Shown: positions 17,725 through 26,051 of the stretch, one piece after another
Layout of the letters: the number at the start of each line of letters is the position of its first letter
Numbering within the stretch: the first letter of the stretch is position 1
From: G965220305 sp965220305
Lineage (GTDB): Bacteria; Chloroflexota; Dehalococcoidia; Lucifugimonadales; UBA3495
Length of the DNA: 64,000 nt
Assembly: GCA_965220305.1 (NCBI GenBank)
Contig: OZ244817.1
Coordinates: forward strand, 4,278,001 to 4,342,000
Reading direction: 5' to 3'
Notes under the pieces: model-generated
Told to the model about the DNA's origin: nothing
Seen by the model: only the letters and a program-made list of their open reading frames with translations
The model's database searches: none
Translations under genes and position numbers: made by a program

Positions 17725-17751
17725 TTGCGCCGTTGGGACATCTTCCACTAA

Positions 17752-17830
17752 GAGCCTATCCTAAAATCAAGTTATGCCCCCTGTCGCAGCTATGAAATGC
17801 CATAACCCAAAGGGTTATTAGGATAGGCTC
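17752..17830 (+). mobile_element. 79-bp MITE, copy 1
   Basis: Terminal inverted repeats GAGCCTATCCTAA and TTAGGATAGGCTC bound a 79-bp non-coding element flanked by TAA on both sides (17749-17751 and 17831-17833), consistent with a 3-bp target duplication of an IS5-type transposase. It is identical, in reverse complement, to 46945-47023. An IS701-type element is inserted at its right edge. Confidence 0.8.
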
Positions 17831-17833
17831 TAA

Positions 17834-19262
17834 TACTACAGTTGCAGATTGAAAACGACTAGGATTGGGGCAATCAACGGGTGGTGAGGTGAGGCTGTGG
17901 CAGTGCATGGGGATGGGGTGGCAGAGGTCGCCCGGTGGGCTGAGGGTATCGACCGGGTACACGAGTGCATTGCGGGGCGGTTCCGGCGTCCCGAACCACG
18001 TCGACGATCGCTGGACTATCTGAAAGGGCTGCTCAGTCCGGTGGAGCGCAAGAACGGCTGGCAACTGGCGGAGCAGGCCGGGGACGCCACACCCTATGGG
18101 GTGCAGCATCTGCTGTCAACCTACATTTGGGACGCGGACCTGGTTCGCGATGATCTCAGGGACTACGTGGTGGAGCACCTGGGCGACGCCAACGGGGTGT
18201 TGGTGGTGGACGAGACTGGGTTTCTGAAGAAGGGCAACAAGTCTGTGGGGGTGCAGCGTCAGTACAGCGGCACGGCGGGACGGATCGAGAACTGCCAGAT
18301 TGGGGTATTCTTGACCTACGCTACTGCCAAGGGGAGGACCCTGCTGGACCGGGAGCTTTACCTGCCTCAGGTGTGGGCCGATGACCAGGAACGCCGGGAG
18401 GAGGCTGGCGTGCCGGAGCAAGTGGCGTTTCGCACCAAGCCGCAACTGGCCCGGCGGATGCTGGAACGGGCGGTGGAGTCGGGAGTCCCCTTCGGCTGGG
18501 CCACCGGGGACGAGGTCTACGGCAATGACCGCAACCTGCGGCTGTGGCTGGAGCGGCGGGACGTTCCTCACGTGCTGGCCATCAAGAGCAATGAGAAGTT
18601 GTGGGCTGGGACGGACCAGGGTCCGCGCCAAGTGCGGGCTGACCGGCTGGCGTCTGGGGTTGAAGAGTCGGGCTGGGTCCGGCTGAGCGCCGGTGATGGG
18701 GCCAAGGGTCCTCGGGTCTACGACTGGGCCTTGGTGGATATTCGGCCCCTGAGAGAACCTGGCAAGGGGTACTGGCTGCTGGCCCGGCGCAGCGTGGCCA
18801 AGCCCGAGGAACTGGCCTACTACGTGTGCTACGGCCCGACGGGAACAGCCCTGGAGGAACTGGTGCGGGTGGCCGGAACCCGGTGGGCCATTGAGGAATG
18901 CTTTGAGGAGGCCAAGGGACAGGTGGGACTGGACCAATACGAGGTGCGCCGGTGGGACGGCTGGTACCGGCACATCACCCTGGCGATGCTGGCCCACGCC
19001 TACCTGGCGGTGGTACGGCGCCAGGCATCGTCGCCGGGACGTCTGGGAGAAAAGGGGGCTGCCCCAGTTTGGAGGAAAGGCTGATACCGCTGACGGTGCC
19101 CGAGGTTCGGCGGTTACTCTACCGGCTGATATGGAGACACCACCCTACGGACGAATCAGTGCTGCGGTGGTCTCAGTGGAGACGGCGGCACCAAGCAACG
19201 GCCCGGCGCTGTCATTACCGACGCCGCCTGAAACTCCTCACCACATATCTGCAACTGTAGTA
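17834..19262 (+). mobile_element. IS701-family insertion sequence, copy 1
   Basis: A 1429-bp element with perfect 16-bp inverted ends, TACTACAGTTGCAGAT at left and its reverse complement at right (the left end continues differently inside). CTAA flanks it on both sides (17830-17833, 19263-19266), matching the YTAR 4-bp target duplication of the IS701 family. It carries one transposase gene with a -1 frameshifted end. A second copy with the same ends, length and transposase lies at 47027-48455 in the opposite orientation. Confidence 0.92.
17897..19084 (+). CDS. IS701-family transposase (main frame)
   Basis: 395 residues from GTG 17897. DDE catalytic residues are seen in VVDETGFLKKG (first Asp), ATGDEVYGND (second Asp) and RWAIEECFEEAKGQVGLDQYEVR (the Glu). 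The frame ends in a short unrelated tail (APVWRKG). In the -1 frame the sequence continues after a run AAAAGGGGG (19050-19058) as SLEERLIPLTVPEVRRLL to TAG 19258-19260 within the right terminal repeat; this is the C-terminus expected for IS701 transposases. Either a programmed -1 frameshift makes the full protein or the element carries a tolerated frameshift. Confidence 0.9.
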   Translation: MAVHGDGVAEVARWAEGIDRVHECIAGRFRRPEPRRRSLDYLKGLLSPVERKNGWQLAEQAGDATPYGVQHLLSTYIWDADLVRDDLRDYVVEHLGDANGVLVVDETGFLKKGNKSVGVQRQYSGTAGRIENCQIGVFLTYATAKGRTLLDRELYLPQVWADDQERREEAGVPEQVAFRTKPQLARRMLERAVESGVPFGWATGDEVYGNDRNLRLWLERRDVPHVLAIKSNEKLWAGTDQGPRQVRADRLASGVEESGWVRLSAGDGAKGPRVYDWALVDIRPLREPGKGYWLLARRSVAKPEELAYYVCYGPTGTALEELVRVAGTRWAIEECFEEAKGQVGLDQYEVRRWDGWYRHITLAMLAHAYLAVVRRQASSPGRLGEKGAAPVWRKG

Positions 19263-19466
19263 CTAAGGGGACGGACCGTTCTCTAGCGGGTTGCTCCTGT
19301 GGGCAACTACGGAGCGCAGGCCAATAGGTTCGTCCATATTGTGACGTAGTCGCCAGAAAGGGTCCTCGGGTGAGTCTCTAAGGTAAGTTTTAGTGCCGCA
19401 TTTGGGGCATCTCAATACGTCAGTGTAGACAAAGCAGCGAGAGCAGCGTCTTGGTAGTAGCTCCAT
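19263..19466 (-). CDS. Small zinc-ribbon protein
   Basis: 67 residues with Cys 8, 11, 20 and 23 in RRCSRCFVYTDVLRCPKCGT, a treble-clef/zinc-ribbon. GGAGG lies 9 bases before ATG 19466. Its TAG stop lies inside the CTAA duplicated by the IS insertion, so the coding sequence is preserved although the element sits directly behind it. It is the last gene of the minus-strand cluster with the FtsZ-like protein; a structural or RNA/protein-binding role is possible. Confidence 0.6.
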   Translation of the reverse strand: MELLPRRCSRCFVYTDVLRCPKCGTKTYLRDSPEDPFWRLRHNMDEPIGLRSVVAHRSNPLENGPSP

Positions 19467-19591
19467 CTGTGGGCCTCCGTAAAGTTCTAGTTGGTCTTCG
19501 CCAGCCTTTTCCCGCTGGCGGAGGGGTGAGTATCGGCGGACGGGGGGGCGGCCTCGGGGTGCCCCCGTCCAACATGGGAGGGCCGCCGGCT

Positions 19592-20269
19592 TTAAGCCGA
19601 TGGCGCCTCCAAGTCACGCGGGGTCATAACTCGTACTGAGATAGTCTGGTCCTTCTCGATCACCTCCTCGTCTGCCAGCGTGTAAATCTGTACCGTCGTC
19701 CGGGGTTCGGTGGGCCAGGCAGCCGCTGAGTCCGAACCAGCCTGCGCTACTACAGGTTGCGGCGCTTTGGGAAAGGGCCGGATGTTCGGGTCCTCCGGAT
19801 AGATTTGCTGGGGCCGACCCTGGGCCCTGCCCGCGTTGGATTGGACCGCTTCCCCGGTGGGTGGGGCGGACCTCTCCGGGTCTTCCACCTTGGAGAAGGG
19901 GCAGACCAAGACCACGGAATCCTTCTTCTCAGGGCTCGCTGTCGTGGTGGCGCGCAGCCTGTGCCAGATGGCCAAGCCCGACGTGCCGATGTGGTAGGCC
20001 AGGATGACGCCGATGAACAGGTTGGTCATGGCTACCGAGATGTTGGCCCACCAGACCAGCGCCAACGCCAGTAGGATGGGGATGCTGGAGGCCGCTACCA
20101 AGGCGGCCTCCATTTTGGGTAGTCGCACGCCCCCACCGCCGATGGAGGCAGCCGGGGCGGGTGCTTCCCGCCCCGGCCTGGTGAGGTAGAGCGCCATGGC
20201 AACCAACAGCGCGATGGCCGTCAGCGGTACGATGGCGCCCAGTAGGGTTAGCTCGGTCCCGGTAATCAT
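19592..20269 (-). CDS. Membrane protein with cytoplasmic proline-rich tail
   Basis: 225 residues with three hydrophobic segments (about 7-29, 54-73, 80-104) and then a hydrophilic, proline-rich region (PERSAPPTGEAVQ, IRPFPKAPQPVVAQ) ending in a short folded-looking stretch, TTVQIYTLADEEVIEKDQTI followed by SVRVMTPRD. AAGGAG precedes the ATG. It starts 33 bp downstream of the stop of the FtsZ/tubulin-like gene, so the two are co-transcribed. The tail could be a membrane anchor/recruitment platform for a filament, by analogy with FtsZ partners; that is inference. Not recognised as a named family. Confidence 0.6.
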   Translation of the reverse strand: MITGTELTLLGAIVPLTAIALLVAMALYLTRPGREAPAPAASIGGGGVRLPKMEAALVAASSIPILLALALVWWANISVAMTNLFIGVILAYHIGTSGLAIWHRLRATTTASPEKKDSVVLVCPFSKVEDPERSAPPTGEAVQSNAGRAQGRPQQIYPEDPNIRPFPKAPQPVVAQAGSDSAAAWPTEPRTTVQIYTLADEEVIEKDQTISVRVMTPRDLEAPSA

Positions 20270-20302
20270 GTTCGTACTCCTTAGTTAGAATGGCCGGTTG
20301 AC

Positions 20303-21460
20303 CTACGGGCGGAGGTGGTTGAGCATGTCCGTGGCGTCCTCGGGATTGACGGTAATTACGCCCATGAGATTGTTACCCGGAATGTCGATGTTGTAGAGAT
20401 TGCCGCGCATCCGGCGGACTTGCAGCGCCTGCTTGAAGTCCTGCTGCCACCTTTCCCCGTAGGGCATGGGGCCGAACACGTCCAGGGTCCGGGGGTTCTT
20501 CCATCCGACGGCCAGCGGGTGCGCCAAGAACTTCTCCAGCGTGTTCTCCGCCACCGGGTCCGGCTCGATGATCGACGGTATGGATACCCTCCCAATCAGC
20601 GGGGCAGTCGCGTTGGATATATCGTACTGCTTGACGCTGTTGTGGCCCCCGCGCATGGAGCCGTCAATCATTAACCGCTTGATGACGTCCGCCGCCACCA
20701 CCGCCGAGTCCTTCATTGCCGGCGAAATGTTGGAGTCGCCGACGTTCTGGCCCACGGTGAGTTCGGAGTTTATCGGCAGCAGCCCGAAGTCCTTCGGGTT
20801 ACGTTGTTGCTCCATGCGCCGCAGCAGATCCTCGTAGCGCTGGCTTATATGGGGTATCCGCTGCGGGTTATCGGTATCGTCCACCTGCCGCGAGGGCGTT
20901 ACCATCACCAATAGCAGGTTTCGGTACAACTCTCGGTTGTCCAACAGGTAAGTAGCCAAAGCGTAGAAGGCGGAGCTGTTGCCGCTGCCGGCCAGTATCG
21001 TGTACCCGGCATTGGCCGAGGCTGTGGTGATGTACTCCCGCATGGCTGGCTCTTCCATCAAACGGTCGAACTCCCGCCGCAGCTTCAGGGCGTCTCCGGC
21101 CGCGGGGTACTGGGAAAATTCAAGGAAGCGAAAGTCCGGGACCAGGTTGTCCTTGACCTTCCCTAGCAACCTTTCGGCTTCCGGCGAGTACACGTCGGCC
21201 AGGTACAGATTAACTATGAGATTGGCCGTGTCGATTATGGTGTTGCCGCAAGGATTTACCGACTGGATAAATTGGCCCGACAGGGCCAGGGCTTCAAATA
21301 TCTCGGTCCCCGAGCCCCCGGTCAGGATGATGTTCGCCACCGGGGTGAGGGCCATGCCGCGCCGGACTACGGCGGACTTGGTGACCTCCTCTTGGACCAG
21401 GGTCTCCACTCTTTGGGTATGGAGGGTGTCGCCGTCGGTGTAGTTATTGGGTCCGGTCAT
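20303..21460 (-). CDS. Divergent FtsZ/tubulin-superfamily-like protein
   Basis: 385 residues without a clear named family. The order of motifs follows FtsZ/tubulin: a T1-like loop NIILTGGSGTEIFEAL (43-58); a T4-like loop TILAGSGNSSAFYAL (154-168) where GGGTGTG is expected; strand LLLVMVTPSR (182-191); a central-helix-like DSAVVAADVIKRLMIDGS (251-268); and a T7-like QYDISN (278-283) keeping the catalytic Asp of NxDxxD. AGGAG precedes ATG. The degenerate T4 loop means GTP binding is uncertain. Neighbours are two membrane proteins. An alternative is an unrelated Rossmann-type protein. Confidence 0.5.
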   Translation of the reverse strand: MTGPNNYTDGDTLHTQRVETLVQEEVTKSAVVRRGMALTPVANIILTGGSGTEIFEALALSGQFIQSVNPCGNTIIDTANLIVNLYLADVYSPEAERLLGKVKDNLVPDFRFLEFSQYPAAGDALKLRREFDRLMEEPAMREYITTASANAGYTILAGSGNSSAFYALATYLLDNRELYRNLLLVMVTPSRQVDDTDNPQRIPHISQRYEDLLRRMEQQRNPKDFGLLPINSELTVGQNVGDSNISPAMKDSAVVAADVIKRLMIDGSMRGGHNSVKQYDISNATAPLIGRVSIPSIIEPDPVAENTLEKFLAHPLAVGWKNPRTLDVFGPMPYGERWQQDFKQALQVRRMRGNLYNIDIPGNNLMGVITVNPEDATDMLNHLRP

Positions 21461-22079
21461 TTGTTCAGTCTCCTATGTTTAGAGTAGGTTACTCGGGCAC
21501 CGCTCCTGTTGCGCCGCGCCCCTGCCAACGGGGTTTATGGCTCACTGGCAACCTCCTGGCGAGAGTCACTTACTGCACCGCCCCAACCCATGGTTCGAGT
21601 TTGCCAGGCCAGCAGCCTGTGGGTTCGCTTTGTTACAAGTATGAGAGCAAAATGATAATTGGTACGCCTTTGCTAGCGGCGCGGCAGGTTTGGATTTGGC
21701 GTCACCAGGGTTGCCCTGCGCTGCGTACTTATACAACTACAACGTCCACCGGAGAGAGCACCGTTATATTGGAGCGGCAAGGAAATTCGGGGCTTAGCAT
21801 CCCAGAACATCGGCGCGCCACGGGACCAAGGCGCGGTGCCTTTTCGGTAGCTGGGCCCCTACTGGATGTGGGGAAAATGCCAAGTAACAGTACCAGTAGA
21901 GGGGAAGACTTCGTACCTACGAAAGGGTGGAGGGGGTTGGAGCGAAGGGCAGGATTCCGCCTGGACAAGGGCTTGGAGCGATGGAGGGATTTGCCGGGTC
22001 CCACCCGCTGGGACCCGGACGAAGCTAGCGCAGGCTGTGCAAGGCCCGGGGCTCTGGGTTCGGAGAGGAGGCCACTTAG
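21461..22079. other. 619-bp intergenic region
   Basis: Lies between the FtsZ-like gene and the 6TM protein, both on the minus strand. Open frames here (for example plus-strand 21475-22317) lack ribosome sites and overlap the 6TM gene antisense. The length suggests the FtsZ-like gene has its own promoter; no clear -35/-10 pair was found. Confidence 0.35.
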
Positions 22080-23690
22080 CTATCGGAAGTTGCGAGACCG
22101 AATAAGAAAGACGTTGCGACCTTCAATTACTTTGGAGTGGCCTCGCTTGAGGCTAGCACGAGTGACTATGGGATTGTTCCTGAATGTAGATTCTATTAAA
22201 CGCGTAATTATCCCGGCCACGTTTAGTCCGTTACCTTGGTCAGAGCCCATGTATTCTACTATCATGCGTCGGAGAGCACGGGTTGAGCAAGGTACTCCCG
22301 GTAACTGCTCGGCATAAGCGCAAGTCAAATAGTAGGGTTGGCTATCGCCATAGAAAGTCAGTGGTTCCCCGTGCAAATAGACCTCTTCTAGGACCATGTT
22401 GACATACAGGTCAGTAGCCCTTATCAACAAGTCTGTCCTTTGTTCGATGCGCTTGTAGAACTCTTGAGAAACTCCGACATGCTGTCCATTTAAGATGGCT
22501 TCGTAAGGTGCCATCGGCCCTGAATCGTAATGCCCGATTGCTTCCCACAGCTCTTGCAACGTGGGTGGACGCGCCCCTTCCACTTCATCCTCGGGTCTGC
22601 CTTCTCCCTTTGTGTCGTCTTCTGTGACTTGCTCTCCCTCCCCACCCGGCGCCGTAGGGGGTGGCAGGGTAAAGATAGAGGGTATCCCCCTTCCGTTGTC
22701 AAGCACCTCGTCCTGTTCTGGTGTCTCCACTGGTACAGATTGTTCCAGTGCTGCCTCGGGCTCCCGGTCCAACGGTTCGCTTGGGTCATCCTGTTCGGGA
22801 GTGGTGAGGTCCGGGTGGCTGGCCTGGCCTTCTTCTTGCTCCAGCGCATCCGTATTGATGGGTGCTGTCACCAGCACAGTGGCCGGCGGATCACTCTCAG
22901 GCGGGTAGCCTTCAGCCGTGGCCGCAGCGGCACTCCTGGGCCAGGCTCGGGCCCATATCTCCCCCACCATCGCGCCACCGACGATGAAAATCATGTAGGC
23001 GCTGGCCAGTATGGTGAACAAGACCATTACGCCCAGGTGGCGGTGGACGAATTCCTCGGGGCCGAAGCCCATCCGCGTCCAGTCCAGCTCCGCCGTCCAG
23101 AACAGGTTTCCTGTGGGAAGTAATGTCTCCGCCGTGTATTGTAAGAACATTACTGCTATAGCCATGACCAGCAGGACTACTATTGTCACAATGGCGCCCC
23201 ACAGCCAGGTGACGGCGTCTTGGGGACTTAGCTTGGCCTCAGGGTCCCGCAGGGCCACTGTCACCGTCATCGACGCGAACAGCAAAAAGCCCACCGCTAC
23301 GGGAAACGCCTGCCCCCCGTTGACGGTCAGGAGGGTGGAGGGCGTGAAGGCCAGCAGCAGCGGAATTCCCACGACCAGTGCGGCCCGTTTGAAGGGCCTG
23401 GAGTGTCCTCCAGACCCCTGGTATTGCCACTGCCAGAGAATGAGGTGGCCTCCGAAGGCCAGCAGTGCCAGGAAGCAATTGGTAATGAAGGACAGAAGGA
23501 GAGGTAATCGCGTCCCTTGCCAGGCGGTGATGGTCCCAAAGGAATACTGGTCAGGTCCGGTTGCGTGGGTGAACATGAGCGGCAGATTCAGCATTACCAG
23601 AAGGGACGCAGGGAGGAGGAAGAGGGAGGGACGGGGCTGATTCGTAGCTTTGGATAATGACGCTTCGGTCTGGTCGGTGCCTCCCAACAT
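22080..23690 (-). CDS. Six-TM membrane protein with acidic linker and C-terminal domain
   Basis: 536 residues: about six hydrophobic segments in the first 250 (for example LFLLPASLLVMLNLPLMF, AIVTIVVLLVMAIAVMFL, VMVLFTILASAYMIFIVGG), then a long acidic/proline-rich linker (about 265-380, many Glu/Asp), then a soluble C-terminal domain of about 150 residues with QEFYKRIEQRTDLLIRATDL and RSRNFR at the end. GGAG lies 10 bases before ATG 23690. Not recognised. It is upstream of the FtsZ-like gene in the same orientation and may work with it at the membrane. Confidence 0.6.
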   Translation of the reverse strand: MLGGTDQTEASLSKATNQPRPSLFLLPASLLVMLNLPLMFTHATGPDQYSFGTITAWQGTRLPLLLSFITNCFLALLAFGGHLILWQWQYQGSGGHSRPFKRAALVVGIPLLLAFTPSTLLTVNGGQAFPVAVGFLLFASMTVTVALRDPEAKLSPQDAVTWLWGAIVTIVVLLVMAIAVMFLQYTAETLLPTGNLFWTAELDWTRMGFGPEEFVHRHLGVMVLFTILASAYMIFIVGGAMVGEIWARAWPRSAAAATAEGYPPESDPPATVLVTAPINTDALEQEEGQASHPDLTTPEQDDPSEPLDREPEAALEQSVPVETPEQDEVLDNGRGIPSIFTLPPPTAPGGEGEQVTEDDTKGEGRPEDEVEGARPPTLQELWEAIGHYDSGPMAPYEAILNGQHVGVSQEFYKRIEQRTDLLIRATDLYVNMVLEEVYLHGEPLTFYGDSQPYYLTCAYAEQLPGVPCSTRALRRMIVEYMGSDQGNGLNVAGIITRLIESTFRNNPIVTRASLKRGHSKVIEGRNVFLIRSRNFR

Positions 23691-23738
23691 AGCTTGAACG
23701 CTCCGGTTATACTTCTTGCCCTGTCAACCCTAAACGCG

Positions 23739-23763
23739 CCGGCCCGGAGTCACTCCGGGCCGG
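23739..23763. terminator. Hairpin terminator of the DUF1501 operon
   Basis: CCGGCCCGGAGT (23739-23750) and ACTCCGGGCCGG (23752-23763) are perfectly complementary. It lies 55 bp beyond the DUF1501 stop. The stem core equals that of the dnaN terminator. The T-run on the minus strand is weak. Confidence 0.6.
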
Positions 23764-23817
23764 TCGCATTGTCTCCTTGGTGCGCCGCAGATGGTGTTTC
23801 CGCGGTGGTGCTGGTGG

Positions 23818-24945
23818 CTACACGAAGCTGAATTGCTCGTAGCCGCCGTGGACTATGGGCACCGGGTCCAGCCCCAGCCACCTGTCCAGTATCGTCGTGT
23901 AGGCTGAGCGGAAGTCGTTGGTGAAGTGCAGGTCCCCCTCCGAGTGGTCCTCCGGGCGCAACGAGGGGTACTCCCCGTAAAGGCCGCCGTTGACCGAGCC
24001 GCCGATGACGAAGGCCACTCCGCCCGACCCGTGGTCGGTGCCCGTGCCGTTGTCCCTAATGCGCCGGCCAAACTCGGAAAAGACCAAGACCAGGGTGTCG
24101 TCGGCCAGGCCGTGCTCTTCCAGGTCGGTGGTAAAGTCGCTGATGGCCGTGGAAACGTCGTTCCAGAGCTTGGCGTGGGCTTGCAACTCGTTGCTGTGGG
24201 TGTCGAAGCTGCCGTGCTGGGAGTAGTAGACCCGCGTTCCCAGGTCGGCGCACATCACCCGGGCCACATTTCTGAGGGACTGGCCGATGGGGCTGTCGGC
24301 ATACTCCACGCTGGAGGAGTATAGCTGGGGCGCGGTGCGCAGGCGGTCGGCCCCCTTCAGGGCGTTGGAGCCGGTCTCGCCCAGCACCTGGGCCACGGTG
24401 TCCTTGCTCTCGGTGGGCCCATAGATTCGGCTGAAGGCTTCCAGGGCCTGCTCCCGGGCCTTTTCGTCCTGAATGTCGGGCATCAGCCCGTAGGTTTCCA
24501 GGTTGCCCACCGACGCCACCGGCACCCCCTTGCAGACCATCGCCCGGGGCAGCCCCCGCCCAAAATTCACCCCGGTTAGCACGTTTTCGCCCCGGGGGTC
24601 CAGGTCGCGGATGGTGGCTCCCAACCAGCCCTCGGCGCCTATCTTTTCCGATTCGGCGGTGTACCACACGTCCCGGGAGCGGAAGTGGGAACGGTTGGGG
24701 TTGGGGTAGCCGATGCCATTGATGATGGCCAAGTTGCCCTGGTCCCAGAGTTCTTTCATGGGAGTTAGGCTGGGGTTCAGGCCCAGTTCATCGTCCAGCT
24801 TGATAACGTCGGCCTGGGGTATGCCCACGCCGGAGCGGAAATCGTAGTAAAGACCGTTGTTGTAGGGGATTACCGTGTTCAGCGCGTCGTTGCCGCCCTG
24901 AAGCTCTATCACTACTACCGAGCGGTCCCTCTTGTTGGAAGTCAT
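23818..24945 (-). CDS. DUF1501 family protein
   Basis: 375 residues from ATG 24945, behind AGGAGGAGAG; the longer open frame to 25158 runs into the upstream gene. Family features are VVVIELQGGNDALNTVIPYN, NRSHFRSRDVWYTA, YYSQHGSFDTHSNEL, LVFSEFGRRIRDNGTGTDHG and VIGGSVNGG, the metal-site motifs of DUF1501 (PF07394), related to alkaline phosphatase/sulfatase proteins. Most members have a Tat signal; none is seen here. It pairs with the DUF1800 gene two genes upstream, the normal partnership. Reaction unknown. Confidence 0.9.
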   Translation of the reverse strand: MTSNKRDRSVVVIELQGGNDALNTVIPYNNGLYYDFRSGVGIPQADVIKLDDELGLNPSLTPMKELWDQGNLAIINGIGYPNPNRSHFRSRDVWYTAESEKIGAEGWLGATIRDLDPRGENVLTGVNFGRGLPRAMVCKGVPVASVGNLETYGLMPDIQDEKAREQALEAFSRIYGPTESKDTVAQVLGETGSNALKGADRLRTAPQLYSSSVEYADSPIGQSLRNVARVMCADLGTRVYYSQHGSFDTHSNELQAHAKLWNDVSTAISDFTTDLEEHGLADDTLVLVFSEFGRRIRDNGTGTDHGSGGVAFVIGGSVNGGLYGEYPSLRPEDHSEGDLHFTNDFRSAYTTILDRWLGLDPVPIVHGGYEQFSFV

Positions 24946-24958
24946 CGGTTCTCTCCTC

Positions 24959-25987
24959 CTAAGCGCCGGGCTTGTATACCTGGATTCGATGGCGGTTGCT
25001 CTCGGTGACGTACAGGTTCCCGGCCCGGTCCAGCTTGACCGATACCGGCGACCAGAAATACTTTTCGATGTGGGACGACTCCTCGTGGGGGTCGTCGATA
25101 AAATACTGGACCTCGGGCTCCAGGTTGGCCCGGGAACGGGCCTTACCCTCTTCCACATTTACTTGGAGGAAATTCGCGGCCCACTTGGACAAGGTCGCTT
25201 CGCCCCGGAGCTTCATCACAAACCCGCCGTCCGGGTCCAAGACCTGCACTCTTTCGTTGCCCCAGTCGGCTACGTAGATGTAGCCGTCGGCGTCAACGGC
25301 TACGCTGGAAGGGCGGTGAAACTCTCCGTCGCCGCGTCCTGGACTACCGTAGGACGCTACAAACTTACCCTCGGACGAAAACCGTTGGATGCGGTCGTTG
25401 CCCCAATCGGCTATGTACAGGTGTCCGTTACTGGCGACTGTCAACCCCCAGGGCAGGTTGAACTCTTCGGCTCCGTTGCCCTGCCGGCCAATGCAGGACA
25501 GGAAACGACCCTCGGGAGTGAACTTCTGCACCCGGCTATTGTAGGTATCGGCAACGTAGAGGTTGTCGTCCTGGTCGAAGGCGAGGCCGGAGGGTGTGTC
25601 CAACTGCCCCTCGCCGCCGCCGTGGGAGCCCCAGGCGGACAGCAATTGCCCCTGCTGGTCGAATACGGAGATGCGGTGGGTGTACTCGTCGCTGATGTAG
25701 ACCCGGCCCTGGCTGTCCAGGGTGCAGGCCGAGGGCCAAACGAACTGGCCTTCCCCCATCCCGTAGGCCCCGAAGGTGCCGTAATACTCGCTGTCGATGT
25801 CGCACATGGTGACCCGCACGCCCCGGGTGACGTTTTCCAGAGAGCGGTTGGCGACGTAAAGGCGACCGTCGGCCTCAATGGCAGTGTCGGTAGGGTAGTA
25901 AAACCCCCGACCCTCCATGGTGGTCATTCCCAAGGTAAGGCTGTATTCCAGGAACCGGGTCCCGGGCCTGTTCTCGGTTGTGGTCAT
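24959..25987 (-). CDS. NHL-repeat beta-propeller protein
   Basis: 342 residues made of NHL repeats: repeated units of the form GRVYISDEYTHRISVFDQQG, DNLYVADTYNSRVQKFTPEG, GHLYIADWGNDRIQRFSSEG, GYIYVADWGNERVQVLDPDG and GNLYVTESNRHRIQVYKPG, enough for a six-bladed propeller. No signal peptide or membrane segment. It lies 13 bp upstream of DUF1501 and 64 bp after DUF1800, so it is part of the same operon. Such propellers bind ligands or proteins, or act as lyases/lactonases; the role here is unknown. Confidence 0.9.
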   Translation of the reverse strand: MTTTENRPGTRFLEYSLTLGMTTMEGRGFYYPTDTAIEADGRLYVANRSLENVTRGVRVTMCDIDSEYYGTFGAYGMGEGQFVWPSACTLDSQGRVYISDEYTHRISVFDQQGQLLSAWGSHGGGEGQLDTPSGLAFDQDDNLYVADTYNSRVQKFTPEGRFLSCIGRQGNGAEEFNLPWGLTVASNGHLYIADWGNDRIQRFSSEGKFVASYGSPGRGDGEFHRPSSVAVDADGYIYVADWGNERVQVLDPDGGFVMKLRGEATLSKWAANFLQVNVEEGKARSRANLEPEVQYFIDDPHEESSHIEKYFWSPVSVKLDRAGNLYVTESNRHRIQVYKPGA

Positions 25988-26051
25988 TGTTTACCTTCAA
26001 CTGGGACGAGGCCGGGTATTGGCCCCGTCCTGGGTGAATATTCCTGGCTCT

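Noticed and set aside
18116..18997. 293-codon open frame antisense to the IS701 transposase (and its copy at 47292-48173).
   Set aside because: A shadow of the high-GC transposase gene with no ribosome site; it follows the third-position pattern of the sense gene.
21475..22317. 280-codon plus-strand open frame in the gap near the FtsZ-like gene.
   Set aside because: No ribosome site or recognisable domain; its end overlaps the 6TM protein gene antisense.
23705..23726. TTGACA and TATAAC upstream of the 6TM gene as a promoter.
   Set aside because: The spacer is only 10 bp, too short for a sigma70-type promoter.
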